64,000 bases of DNA from Candidatus Binatia bacterium (GTDB taxonomy: Bacteria; Desulfobacterota; Binatia; Bin18), in NCBI GenBank assembly GCA_951812575.1, contig OX638322.1, forward strand, positions 1,022,850 through 1,086,849, in the 5' to 3' direction. The position numbers were made by a program, and so were the translations under genes. Below are positions 52,627-60,663 of the stretch, piece by piece. The notes under the pieces were generated by a model. That model saw nothing but the letters and a program-made list of their open reading frames with translations, had not been told where the DNA came from and searched no databases. Numbering within the stretch: the stretch's first letter is position 1; every line of letters begins with the position of its first letter.

Positions 52627-53886
52627 ATGGCTGACAAGACCAATGGTGCGCAGAAACTCCTGTCCGGGATAACCGTGCTCGACTTTACCCAATATCTCGC
52701 CGGGCCGTCCGCAACCCGGATTCTGGCCGACCTTGGGGCAGATGTGATCAAGATTGAACGCGCCCCCGGCGGCGACCTGGGACGACAGATTCATCTTGTT
52801 GAACACGGCCAGAGCGCCCTCTATCTCGCCGCCTGCGCCGGCAAGAAAAGCGTCTGTGTTGAGATCAAACACCCAAAGGGAAAGGAAATCGTCTATCAAC
52901 TGGTGCGAAAGGCTGACGTGGTGGTGGAGAACTATAGCCCCGGAGTCATGGCGCGACACGGGCTGGATTATGACACGCTCACAGAGCTGAACGCCAAACT
53001 GATCATGTGTTCGGTGTCAGGCTATGGGCAGGACGGGCCGTACGCCAGTCATACCAGCTTTGACATTATCGCTCAGGCCCAGAGCGGCGTGATGGCCATG
53101 ACCGGCGAGCCGGATGGGCCACCGACCTATGTCGGCAACTATTTCGGGGACCCGAATACGGGGATTCATGGCGCGCTCGCCATCTGTGCCGCGCTCTTTC
53201 ACCGCGCCAACAACGGACAGGGCCAATATATTGACGTGTCGCAGCTCGAATCCCTGGTCTACCTGGACTACGTCAATTTCCCGCTTTTTATGATGAGTCA
53301 GGGCGCGATCGTGCCGCAGCGTTTTGGCGGCGACTTTTTCAATGTGTGCCCCTATGGCGTGTACAGGGCAAAAAAAGGCTACCTCGTTTTTGCCGTCGCC
53401 GGGCATCAATGGCCGGCCCTCACCAAGGCGATGGGCAAACCGGAGTTAGCGACGGACGAACGCTACGCCACCATGGAGGATCGGGTCCGGCGGAGCGCAG
53501 AGGTTCGGAAATATATCGAAGACTGGCTCCAGACCTTTGAAGATGACGAAACGCCCCTGAAAATTCTAGCCGAAGCCCGCGTACCGGCCGCTCCGATCCT
53601 GGATATTCCCGGCGCTGCGGCCCATCCCCAGTTGAAGGCACGCGGACTGTTTCAAGACGTGCCACATCCGCTGCTGGGTCCGACCCCGATTGCCAAATCG
53701 CCCTTTCATTTCTCCAACGCGAACGTCGAGATTCCCTTTCGCGCGGCTTTCCTGGGCGAACATAATGAAGAGGTGTTGCAGGAGCGCCTGGCCTATTCGG
53801 AAGAGCAAGTCGCCGCGCTGTATACAGACGGCGCCATCGTGCAAGAGGCCCAGGTGAAAGAGCTGCGAGCGGCAGGCAAGCTCTAG
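52627..53886 (+). CDS. CaiB/BaiF class III CoA-transferase (second copy)
   Basis: 419 residues, GAGGAGGAG before ATG 52627. GITVLDFTQYLAGPSATRIL, LGADVIKIERAPGGDLGRQ, CSVSGYGQDGPYASHTSFDI with the catalytic Asp, and GAALFH-type regions match the family. It is paralogous to the gene at 32344 but clearly distinct. Likely CoA activation of a carboxylic acid feeding the adjacent enoyl-CoA hydratases. Confidence 0.93.
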   Translation: MADKTNGAQKLLSGITVLDFTQYLAGPSATRILADLGADVIKIERAPGGDLGRQIHLVEHGQSALYLAACAGKKSVCVEIKHPKGKEIVYQLVRKADVVVENYSPGVMARHGLDYDTLTELNAKLIMCSVSGYGQDGPYASHTSFDIIAQAQSGVMAMTGEPDGPPTYVGNYFGDPNTGIHGALAICAALFHRANNGQGQYIDVSQLESLVYLDYVNFPLFMMSQGAIVPQRFGGDFFNVCPYGVYRAKKGYLVFAVAGHQWPALTKAMGKPELATDERYATMEDRVRRSAEVRKYIEDWLQTFEDDETPLKILAEARVPAAPILDIPGAAAHPQLKARGLFQDVPHPLLGPTPIAKSPFHFSNANVEIPFRAAFLGEHNEEVLQERLAYSEEQVAALYTDGAIVQEAQVKELRAAGKL

Positions 53887-53911
53887 GCTGCACAGAGCAG
53901 GCCGCCCGCCC

Positions 53912-54703
53912 CTACTGTCCTTTCCACTCGGGCGGGCGCTTTTCCGCGAACGCGCGCGGGCCTTCGGTATAATCCTGGGTCTGCGTCAGGGTCGAGAATA
54001 AGATGTTCTCAAACCGCAAGGCGTCTTCAAGCACGCGGCCGAGGCTGCGCAGCATGGATTCCTTGGCCGACCGCACGCCCAGCGGGCTGTTGCGCAGAAT
54101 GGTCCGGGCGTAGCGCTCGGCGGTAGGCATGAGTTCCGCGGCGGGTGCGACTTCACTCACCAGGCCGATCCGCAGGGCTTCCTGAGCGTCAATCGGCTCT
54201 CCCGTGAGCTGCATCTTGAGGGCGTTGGCCAAGCCAACGATCAGCGGCAGACGGACCGTTCCGCCATCGCAATGATGAAACCCCCGCTTGACCTCGGAGC
54301 AGCCGAACTGGGCGTTGTCCGACGCCACGCGGATATCACACGCCAGCGCCAGTTCTAATCCTCCGGCCAGGGCGTAGCCATTGACGGCGCCGATAATCGG
54401 CTTCCAGATTTCGAGCCCACGGGTAATGCCGCCAAAGCCCAGGCCATTGGCCACCTGTCTGACCGCGTACGGACTCCCGCTGCCAATACTCGGCGTATAG
54501 GTCTTGAGGTCGGCCCCAGCGCAAAAGGCCCGCTCACCACTTCCGGTGAGGATGGCCACCCAGACGTCCGGATCGTCGCGAAAGTCGGTCCAGACTTCGA
54601 TGATTTCCTGATTGTGGGCCGGTCCGAGGGCGTTCATGGCTTCCGGGCGTTGGATGGTGACATAGGCGATTCGGTCACGTTTTTCATACGCGATGACAGA
54701 CAT
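53912..54703 (-). CDS. Enoyl-CoA hydratase/isomerase
   Basis: 263 residues. Crotonase landmarks: VTIQRPEAMNALGPAHNQ, CAGADLKTY (oxyanion hole), IGAVNGYALAGGLELALACD, and EVKRGFHHCDGGTVRL. The catalytic Glu region of classical hydratases (E-V-K) is partly kept. Acts in beta-oxidation of an unknown acyl-CoA. On the same strand as DUF790 (14 nt behind), so they may be cotranscribed; convergent with the CoA-transferase. Confidence 0.92.
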   Translation of the reverse strand: MSVIAYEKRDRIAYVTIQRPEAMNALGPAHNQEIIEVWTDFRDDPDVWVAILTGSGERAFCAGADLKTYTPSIGSGSPYAVRQVANGLGFGGITRGLEIWKPIIGAVNGYALAGGLELALACDIRVASDNAQFGCSEVKRGFHHCDGGTVRLPLIVGLANALKMQLTGEPIDAQEALRIGLVSEVAPAAELMPTAERYARTILRNSPLGVRSAKESMLRSLGRVLEDALRFENILFSTLTQTQDYTEGPRAFAEKRPPEWKGQ

Positions 54704-54717
54704 GGGCTTCTCCTCCT

Positions 54718-55950
54718 CTATATTTCGTGACGGGCATCCTGCCCCACCTGCTCAAGCCGAGCGATGACTTCTTTGGGGTTAATCCGGTTCTTAAAAAAGA
54801 ACACCCTGCCCGGAACGTCGGTAAAGTCGTCCTGGCTGACGTTCAGGTTGGCCGACACGGCAATCACCATGTCCTCCCGACCCGAACGGCGCAGCTTCAT
54901 GAGCTTTTTTTCCAGGTACTCCGGCCGCCAATAGCCCACGATTTCCATCAGCGCGGTGCGCCCGTCCGTGTGCCGAAAGGCAAAGTCCGGAATAAAGACG
55001 GTTTCTTTCAGATTGATAATGGCCACCTCGCGTTCAATCTCCCAGCCGCTCTCAATCGCGTGAAAGCGCTCGGCAAAGGTCTTTTCAAGGAGCGAGTCAT
55101 ACATCGTGCTGTCACGGTAGTGAGAGACGAGATTGCTACTCTCGTCGAGGGGGAAGTAACGATGCTCACCCTCGGCGGTGACAATCTCGGCCTCCATCTT
55201 CCAGCGGGTGCACAGCAGCAGGGCCGGCAGGAAGACGGCCAGCTTGAGGCCATACTTCTGGGATAAACGGAACATGCTGACCGGCCCGTCCAGCAGAATC
55301 TCATAGCCACTGTCAAGATCGCCCTCAATCGCATGCATGAGCTGATAGAATTTGATGAACTTGAAGAGCTGTTTGTAACGGCTCGGAATGTTCCGAAAGA
55401 CCGACAGCTTCATCCGCACGCAGCGATACAGCAGCGCCTGCGCCAAGGCGACATTATAGTGTTGGAGCAGCCATGTCGGCTCGGGCGGGTCAAAGCGGGT
55501 CAGGATATGGTTTTCGGCCAGATCGGCGTAGAGCGCCCAGGCAATCTGTTCCGGCTCGGCTGTATACTCGCGCGCAACCTCGGCGATCAGCTCGTCTTTG
55601 GTCACGGGATGGATATGGTCGGGCTGTAAGACGACAGGGTGATTTTCGCGAGCCAAGGCGAACAGGCTGCGGCGGACCTCCAGCGGCGGGGCCACCGCCT
55701 GCTCCTCAAATTCGCACCGGTCGTCGCGCAGCAGCTTGGCCAGCCCACGCTGGATGCGAAAGTCGGTCCGGTCTTCCGCATACTGGCTGAGCGCCGTGGT
55801 CAGATCCCGCCTGGGTTTTCCTGCATGCGCGGCATAGATGGCGATCAGTTCCTCGGCCATCCGTGTAAAGCGCGGCGCGTCGGTCCGCACATAACGTGGA
55901 TAGAGATACGGCCCTTCGGTCCGCGTCAGCAGGAGATCTGAGGTCAGCAT
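54718..55950 (-). CDS. DUF790 (Bax1-like) nuclease-type protein
   Basis: 410 residues from ATG 55950; a TTG start 12 nt earlier is weaker. Reads MLTSDLLLTRTEGPYLYPRY, ALYADLAENHIL, FRLSQKYGLKLAVFLPALLL, FIPDFAFRHTDGRTALMEIVGYWRPEYLEKKL. The last stretch, with an Asp, a Glu and a Lys, is the PD-(D/E)XK-type core reported for Bax1 proteins, which pair with the XPB helicase in archaea and some bacteria for DNA repair. The XPB gene, usually next door, is missing from the window. Its neighbours here are metabolic. Confidence 0.75.
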   Translation of the reverse strand: MLTSDLLLTRTEGPYLYPRYVRTDAPRFTRMAEELIAIYAAHAGKPRRDLTTALSQYAEDRTDFRIQRGLAKLLRDDRCEFEEQAVAPPLEVRRSLFALARENHPVVLQPDHIHPVTKDELIAEVAREYTAEPEQIAWALYADLAENHILTRFDPPEPTWLLQHYNVALAQALLYRCVRMKLSVFRNIPSRYKQLFKFIKFYQLMHAIEGDLDSGYEILLDGPVSMFRLSQKYGLKLAVFLPALLLCTRWKMEAEIVTAEGEHRYFPLDESSNLVSHYRDSTMYDSLLEKTFAERFHAIESGWEIEREVAIINLKETVFIPDFAFRHTDGRTALMEIVGYWRPEYLEKKLMKLRRSGREDMVIAVSANLNVSQDDFTDVPGRVFFFKNRINPKEVIARLEQVGQDARHEI

Positions 55951-56055
55951 GACTCGTCCCAATCTTTCGTGTGATCGAGTCTGGAGATTTTCTCCCGCGA
56001 GGGCAAGAGGAGCGGAGGCGGGCTAGACTGTTCGGGCTGGTTCGCTATGGTTCAA

Positions 56056-56109
56056 AAAGAGTGAACGTATCCTCCACTCAGATGTCATTGCTGGACCCGT
56101 TTACTCTTT
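56056..56109. repeat. AAAGAGTGAACG hairpin, copy B
   Basis: Arms AAAGAGTGAACGTATCC (56056-56072) and GGACCCGTTTACTCTTT (56093-56109) pair at 14 of 17 positions across a 20-nt loop. It ends 17 nt before the enoyl-CoA hydratase ATG and fits directly against its ribosome site. Confidence 0.75.
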
Positions 56110-56126
56110 GTCCGACAGGAGGGGAT

Positions 56127-56957
56127 ATGACGTATCAGAACCTGATATTCGAGAAGAAGGATGCCATCGGCTATCTGACCCTCAACCGACCGCAGAAGCT
56201 CAATTCGTTCAGCAAAGAACTGATGGCCGAATTGGGCGAGGCGCTCGATGCGATTGAAGCCGATGATGACATCCGGGTCGTGATTCTGACCGGAGCCGGG
56301 CGGGCGTTTTCTGCAGGGTTCAATATTGCCCCGCCAGAGGGCGAGCCCGAACTCTACGACCGCTCTGCGGATAGCTGGCGGTCTGATTTGAAGTATAACA
56401 TCGAGATTTTTCTCAAGATCTGGCATTCCAGCAAACCGTATATTGCCGCGATTAACGGCTATGCCCTGGCTGGCGCGTGTGAACTCGCCCAGTTATGCGA
56501 CATTAAAATTGCCTCTGAGCAGGCGGTGTTGGGCGAACCGGAAATCCGGTTTGGGACCGGCCCCCCGGTCCTGGTCACGCCGTTCAGCGTCGGGTTTGCC
56601 AAGGCAAAGGAGCTGCTCCTGACCGGGGAAATGATCTCTGCCCAAGAGGCTGAACGCCTGGGCATGATTAACCGCGTCGTACCGCACGACCAGCTCATGC
56701 ACGAGTGTGAGAAGACAGCACGCAAACTGGTAAAGATCGCTCAGGTCGGGGTGAAGTTTAACAAGGCGGCCATTAACCGGGCGTATGAGAACATGGGCTT
56801 TCTGAACAGCATCTACCAGAATCTCGATTTGGTTGTCATGTTTGACACAACCCGGACGCAAGAGCAGGAGACATTCAACCAGATCCGGAAGGAAAAAGGC
56901 CTGCGCGCCGCGCTCGACTGGCGCGACGCACTGTTCAGGGAAGACGACAAAGAGTAA
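56127..56957 (+). CDS. Enoyl-CoA hydratase/isomerase (second)
   Basis: 276 residues from ATG 56127, with ACAGGAGGGGAT upstream; the open frame upstream to 55971 crosses the repeat hairpin and is not used. YLTLNRPQKLNSFSKELM, GRAFSAGFNIAPP, AINGYALAGACELAQLCD, and VLGEPEIRFGTGPP are crotonase landmarks; the ACELA region differs from classical hydratases. It is bounded on both sides by hairpin copies B and C, and its stop codon lies within copy C. Could be an isomerase, hydratase or aldolase on an aromatic or branched acyl-CoA. Confidence 0.9.
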   Translation: MTYQNLIFEKKDAIGYLTLNRPQKLNSFSKELMAELGEALDAIEADDDIRVVILTGAGRAFSAGFNIAPPEGEPELYDRSADSWRSDLKYNIEIFLKIWHSSKPYIAAINGYALAGACELAQLCDIKIASEQAVLGEPEIRFGTGPPVLVTPFSVGFAKAKELLLTGEMISAQEAERLGMINRVVPHDQLMHECEKTARKLVKIAQVGVKFNKAAINRAYENMGFLNSIYQNLDLVVMFDTTRTQEQETFNQIRKEKGLRAALDWRDALFREDDKE

Positions 56958-57002
56958 ACGTGTCCAGCATCTAGTGTTTATTGGAGGACACGTTTACTCT
57001 TT
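56949..57002. repeat. AAAGAGTAAACG hairpin, copy C
   Basis: Perfect 17-bp inverted arms, AAAGAGTAAACGTGTCC (56949-56965) and GGACACGTTTACTCTTT (56986-57002), 20-nt loop. It contains the hydratase stop codon (TAA, 56955-56957) and reaches the presumed start codon of the DUF5916 gene. Confidence 0.85.
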
Positions 57003-59215
57003 TGAACCCGCGCATCTCTCTGCTTATCGTGATCCTGGCCGTGTTGGTGCTGACCGCCACGGCCGCGGCCGATACACCGACGGCGCAGTCCGGGAGTACC
57101 CTCCAGCCCATCCCCCTTGAGGATATGGAGGTCTCGGTGCTGGCTCCGGTCGCGCTGCAAGCTGTGCGGATTCCCCAGTCCATTATCCTCGATGGTCGGT
57201 TGACCGAGCCGGCCTGGCAAACGGCGCCGGTCGGCGACGATTTCCGCCAACGCGAACCGGACGAAGGCGCCCCGGCCTCCCAGCCGACCGAGGTGCGCGT
57301 TCTGTACACGGCGACCCATCTCTACGTCGGCGTGCTGTGTCACGACTCGGACCCGAGTGCCGCGGTCGCCACCCGCTTTAACCGGGACGCGGACCTGGCT
57401 GCGGATGATCGGGTGACGCTCTTGTTCGATACGTTTGCGGATCGTCGTAATGCGTTCAAATTTCAAACCAACTCGGTTGGGGCACGGGTGGACGAACTCA
57501 TCGGAGACGAGGGGGAGACCGAAAACCGGGACTGGAACGGCATCTGGAACGTGAAGACCGCGCACTCACCGAACGGCTGGAGCGCGGAATTTGAAATTCC
57601 GTTTCAGACCCTGAGCTATGCTCCGGGACAATCGAGCTGGGGCTTCAACGTCCAGCGCATCATCAAGCGGGTGAACGAGGAAACGGTCTGGAGCGGCTAC
57701 CTCCAGAGCCTGGACTTCAACCGGGTCTCACGTGCGGGCCGGCTCACCGGACTGCGCGACAGGTCTCAGGGTCTGGGACTCGATTTTTCCCCGTTTCTGA
57801 CCACCGAGGTGCGCCGCGATGCCGCGTCCTTTAAGCCGGGCTTTGACCTGTTCTACAAACCCACCCCCGGTCTGACGCTCAGCCTGACGCTCAATACCGA
57901 CTTTTCCGAGGCCGAGACGGACGATGTGCAGGTCAACCTGACGCGATTCTCACTTTTCTTTCCTGAGAAGCGGCAGTTCTTTCTGGAGGACGCGCCCAAT
58001 TTTGCGGTTGACGGTCTGACCCCGACCTCGGGACCGCTGGTGATTATCCCCTTTTTCAGCCGGCGCGTCGGCATTGCCGACGACGGCAAACCGGTTGACA
58101 TGATCGGCGGCGCGAAACTCAGCGGCCGGGTTGGCAAATATTCCTTGGGGATACTCAGCGCCCAGACCCAGGAACGCGACCCCGTACCGGGCGAGAATTT
58201 CAGCGTGATCCGGCTTAAGCGCGACATCGGAGAACAGGCCTCGATGGGATTAATCGCGACCCGCCGGACACCGGAGAACGGGGACGCGAGCGGCCTCTAC
58301 GGGCACGACTTTCTGTATAAGACAACCCGCTTTCTGGGCAGGCGCAACCTCACCGTGTCTTCGTTTGTGTTAAAGAGTTTTCGTCCCACGGCGCGCAAGA
58401 ACTGGGCCTGGGGCAGTCAGATCAATCTGCCCAACGATACCTGGACGATATTCGGCACCTATCGTGAGGTGCAACGGGATTTTGAGGCCAGCATGGGCTT
58501 TGTGCCGCGCACGGGCATTCGACGCTTTGGCTGGTTCCTCCAAGCAGCCCCACGGCCTGGGCGCTGGGGTACACGGCAGGTCGCCTGTGCCTTTGACGGC
58601 AATTATATTACCGACCAGTCCACGGACCGCCTCCTCACCCGTAACATCGTCTTTCCCTGTGAGTGGCGCTTCGAGAGCGGCGACACGCTCATGTTTCGGG
58701 CCTGGCAGCAGTTGGAACGCCTGACCGAAGATTTTGAGATCAACCGCGGCGTCCGGCTGCCGCCCGGCCGCCACACCTTTCGCCGTTATATGGTCAGGGC
58801 CGAGACCGCGGATAAACGCAAACTGTCGGCCAGTCTGGCCCATTTCTGGGGCGACTATTACAGCGGCAAACGCGACAGTTGGAACCTGCGTCTCAATTTT
58901 CAGCCCGGTCCACGCCTGTTCCTGAGCCCGGAATATCTTCAGAGCGACGTCCGTCTGCCTGAAGGCAATTTTGTCACGCGCCTGTTGCGGGTACGACTGG
59001 ACATAGCCGTCAGCCCCAATCTGTCCTGGTTCAGCCTGATTCAGTATGACAACGTGTCGGACGTGTTCAGCCTCAACACGCGCATTCGCTGGATCATCGA
59101 ACCGGGCAACGACATCTTTCTGGTCTTCAACCAGCGCTGGCTGGACGAAGAAGGAAGCTTCCGCTCCATCGGCCGCGAGGGCCGATTCAAGGTGCGCTAT
59201 ACCTACCGGTTTTGA
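57002..59215 (+). CDS. DUF5916 outer-membrane protein with CBM9-like domain
   Basis: 737 residues from a TTG at 57002, which gives a signal peptide beginning NPRISLLIVILAVLVLTA; the frame is open upstream to 56981 (TTG), inside the repeat. After the signal, a CBM9-like beta-sandwich (about 40-230: ILDGRLTEPAWQTAPVGDDF, YVGVLCHDSDPSA, PNGWSAEFEIPFQTL) precedes a C-terminal beta-barrel ending in RYTYRF, where the terminal Phe is the outer-membrane signature. DUF5916 proteins are thought to bind glycans or lipids. A terminator follows. Convergent with DUF1329. Confidence 0.85.
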   Translation: MNPRISLLIVILAVLVLTATAAADTPTAQSGSTLQPIPLEDMEVSVLAPVALQAVRIPQSIILDGRLTEPAWQTAPVGDDFRQREPDEGAPASQPTEVRVLYTATHLYVGVLCHDSDPSAAVATRFNRDADLAADDRVTLLFDTFADRRNAFKFQTNSVGARVDELIGDEGETENRDWNGIWNVKTAHSPNGWSAEFEIPFQTLSYAPGQSSWGFNVQRIIKRVNEETVWSGYLQSLDFNRVSRAGRLTGLRDRSQGLGLDFSPFLTTEVRRDAASFKPGFDLFYKPTPGLTLSLTLNTDFSEAETDDVQVNLTRFSLFFPEKRQFFLEDAPNFAVDGLTPTSGPLVIIPFFSRRVGIADDGKPVDMIGGAKLSGRVGKYSLGILSAQTQERDPVPGENFSVIRLKRDIGEQASMGLIATRRTPENGDASGLYGHDFLYKTTRFLGRRNLTVSSFVLKSFRPTARKNWAWGSQINLPNDTWTIFGTYREVQRDFEASMGFVPRTGIRRFGWFLQAAPRPGRWGTRQVACAFDGNYITDQSTDRLLTRNIVFPCEWRFESGDTLMFRAWQQLERLTEDFEINRGVRLPPGRHTFRRYMVRAETADKRKLSASLAHFWGDYYSGKRDSWNLRLNFQPGPRLFLSPEYLQSDVRLPEGNFVTRLLRVRLDIAVSPNLSWFSLIQYDNVSDVFSLNTRIRWIIEPGNDIFLVFNQRWLDEEGSFRSIGREGRFKVRYTYRF

Positions 59216-59271
59216 GGACGGCGGGAGACGCCTGACCAAATCGGCCCTACGTCTCCTACCGTCCGTTTTTT
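59216..59271 (+). terminator. Terminator after the DUF5916 gene
   Basis: GGACGGCGGGAGACG (59216-59230) and CGTCTCCTACCGTCC (59250-59264) form a long imperfect stem, then GTTTTTT. It sits one base after the stop and two bases before the DUF1329 stop on the other strand. Confidence 0.8.
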
Positions 59272-59272
59272 C

Positions 59273-60631
59273 CTACCGGCCCTGCCGCAGGTTTTGTACG
59301 GTGAACAGTTCGGGTCTTTGCTTTTCAATATGACCCTTAAAACGGAGCAGGGTGGCGTGGTCGCGCTGGACATCAATCACATGGACCGAGTTGTCGATGT
59401 TGGCACCCGCCCCCTTATTGACCGGCAGATGGTAATCCGGGTGGGACTTGCCGATCACAAAGAGCTTCCACAGGTCACCCTTGCGATCATAGATAAAGCT
59501 CAGCGGGTTCGTATACTGTTCCGCGTCCTGGAACCACACCCGTTTGGAATAGGGATAGGCCGGGTCTTTCGGTGTCACCTCGAGGACGTAGACCTTGCGC
59601 AGTTGCCAGGTAATATTGGGAAACCAGCCAGCCCGGCCGCCAAACTCGATGTAGTGATAACCCTCGTCATCGGTGTTGTTGGAGATCGGATAATCGGGCA
59701 GCTTGAATTCCATTTCGTTATGCTTATACATGGGCATCAGCAGGATTCTTTCGCCCTTATATTCCCAGTTCATATCGGTGACCCGGCCCTCATAGCCTTC
59801 AAAATCATCGACAAAGATATTGGTGCCGAGGAACGAATCAGCCCGCTGTTCCTGGGACAGACGCCGGACGCGGCGCTGAAACCCGAGATACAGCCACGAG
59901 TCGTCGCGTTTGCGCTCGTCCTCATATTGCCAGATCAAGACCTGGGTATCCTTGAGGTCAAAGGGTTCGAACACCCGGGCATAGATACCGCGAAACAACT
60001 CCTGAGGGTTGGGCAGGACCTCGGGTCTCGGGTCGTGTCTGACCCGATGTTTAAAGTTGAGAAAGTGAAAACTGAAGTTGATGGTCTTCTCGATCGTGCC
60101 GTCCCCCTTGACGAAAGACCAGTAAAAGGGACAGATGCACGCGTTGTCGCCCCAGTTAAACCCGCGCTTGAAACTCCACGCCAACTTGACACCAGCCTGA
60201 GGATCACTGGGGTCGGGCTGCCCGGGAAAGGCGAGGCCGGCGACATAATTCTGTAGATAGCCCTCGGGCGAGAGCGTCACCTGCTCGGCATATTTCCGGG
60301 TCGCCTCGACATATTCATCGGGCAAGGAAAAAGGTATGGTCTCTCCGACTTTGATCTCTACCCAGCCCTTTTTGACGAGATCGAGATATTCGGGGTACAT
60401 GACCTCTTTGGCCACCTCCCAGTTGCTTTGGTTGATCACCAAACCCGGCTCGATGCCCGGTACCTGGGGAACGCCGTGACGGTAGGGATAGAAGGTTTCC
60501 TGAATCGTATCCTCGGACAACTCGGCCCGTACCGCAGCGGGCCAGCTGACCGTGCTGAGCAGCGTACAGACAACAATGATGGCATACGCACGTAAGTATT
60601 TTTTGCTATTCTGAGTGCCTTTGTTCATCAC
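59273..60631 (-). CDS. DUF1329 outer-membrane-associated protein
   Basis: 452 residues. Signal peptide (about 12-37, ending AAVRA), and the DUF1329 pattern: FKRGFNWGDNACICPFYWSF, LIWQYEDERKRDDSWLYLG, RRVRRLSQEQRADSFLGTN, and RKVYVLEVTPKDP. The domain resembles a LolA/LolB-like half barrel that may carry a hydrophobic cargo. It follows DUF1302 by 32 nt on the minus strand in the RND-DUF1302-DUF1329 order found in hydrophobic-compound degraders. Likely a periplasmic or outer-membrane component of import or export. Confidence 0.92.
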   Translation of the reverse strand: MMNKGTQNSKKYLRAYAIIVVCTLLSTVSWPAAVRAELSEDTIQETFYPYRHGVPQVPGIEPGLVINQSNWEVAKEVMYPEYLDLVKKGWVEIKVGETIPFSLPDEYVEATRKYAEQVTLSPEGYLQNYVAGLAFPGQPDPSDPQAGVKLAWSFKRGFNWGDNACICPFYWSFVKGDGTIEKTINFSFHFLNFKHRVRHDPRPEVLPNPQELFRGIYARVFEPFDLKDTQVLIWQYEDERKRDDSWLYLGFQRRVRRLSQEQRADSFLGTNIFVDDFEGYEGRVTDMNWEYKGERILLMPMYKHNEMEFKLPDYPISNNTDDEGYHYIEFGGRAGWFPNITWQLRKVYVLEVTPKDPAYPYSKRVWFQDAEQYTNPLSFIYDRKGDLWKLFVIGKSHPDYHLPVNKGAGANIDNSVHVIDVQRDHATLLRFKGHIEKQRPELFTVQNLRQGR

Positions 60632-60663
60632 ACCCTCCTTGTGTGTCGTGGCTCAACGCCTGC

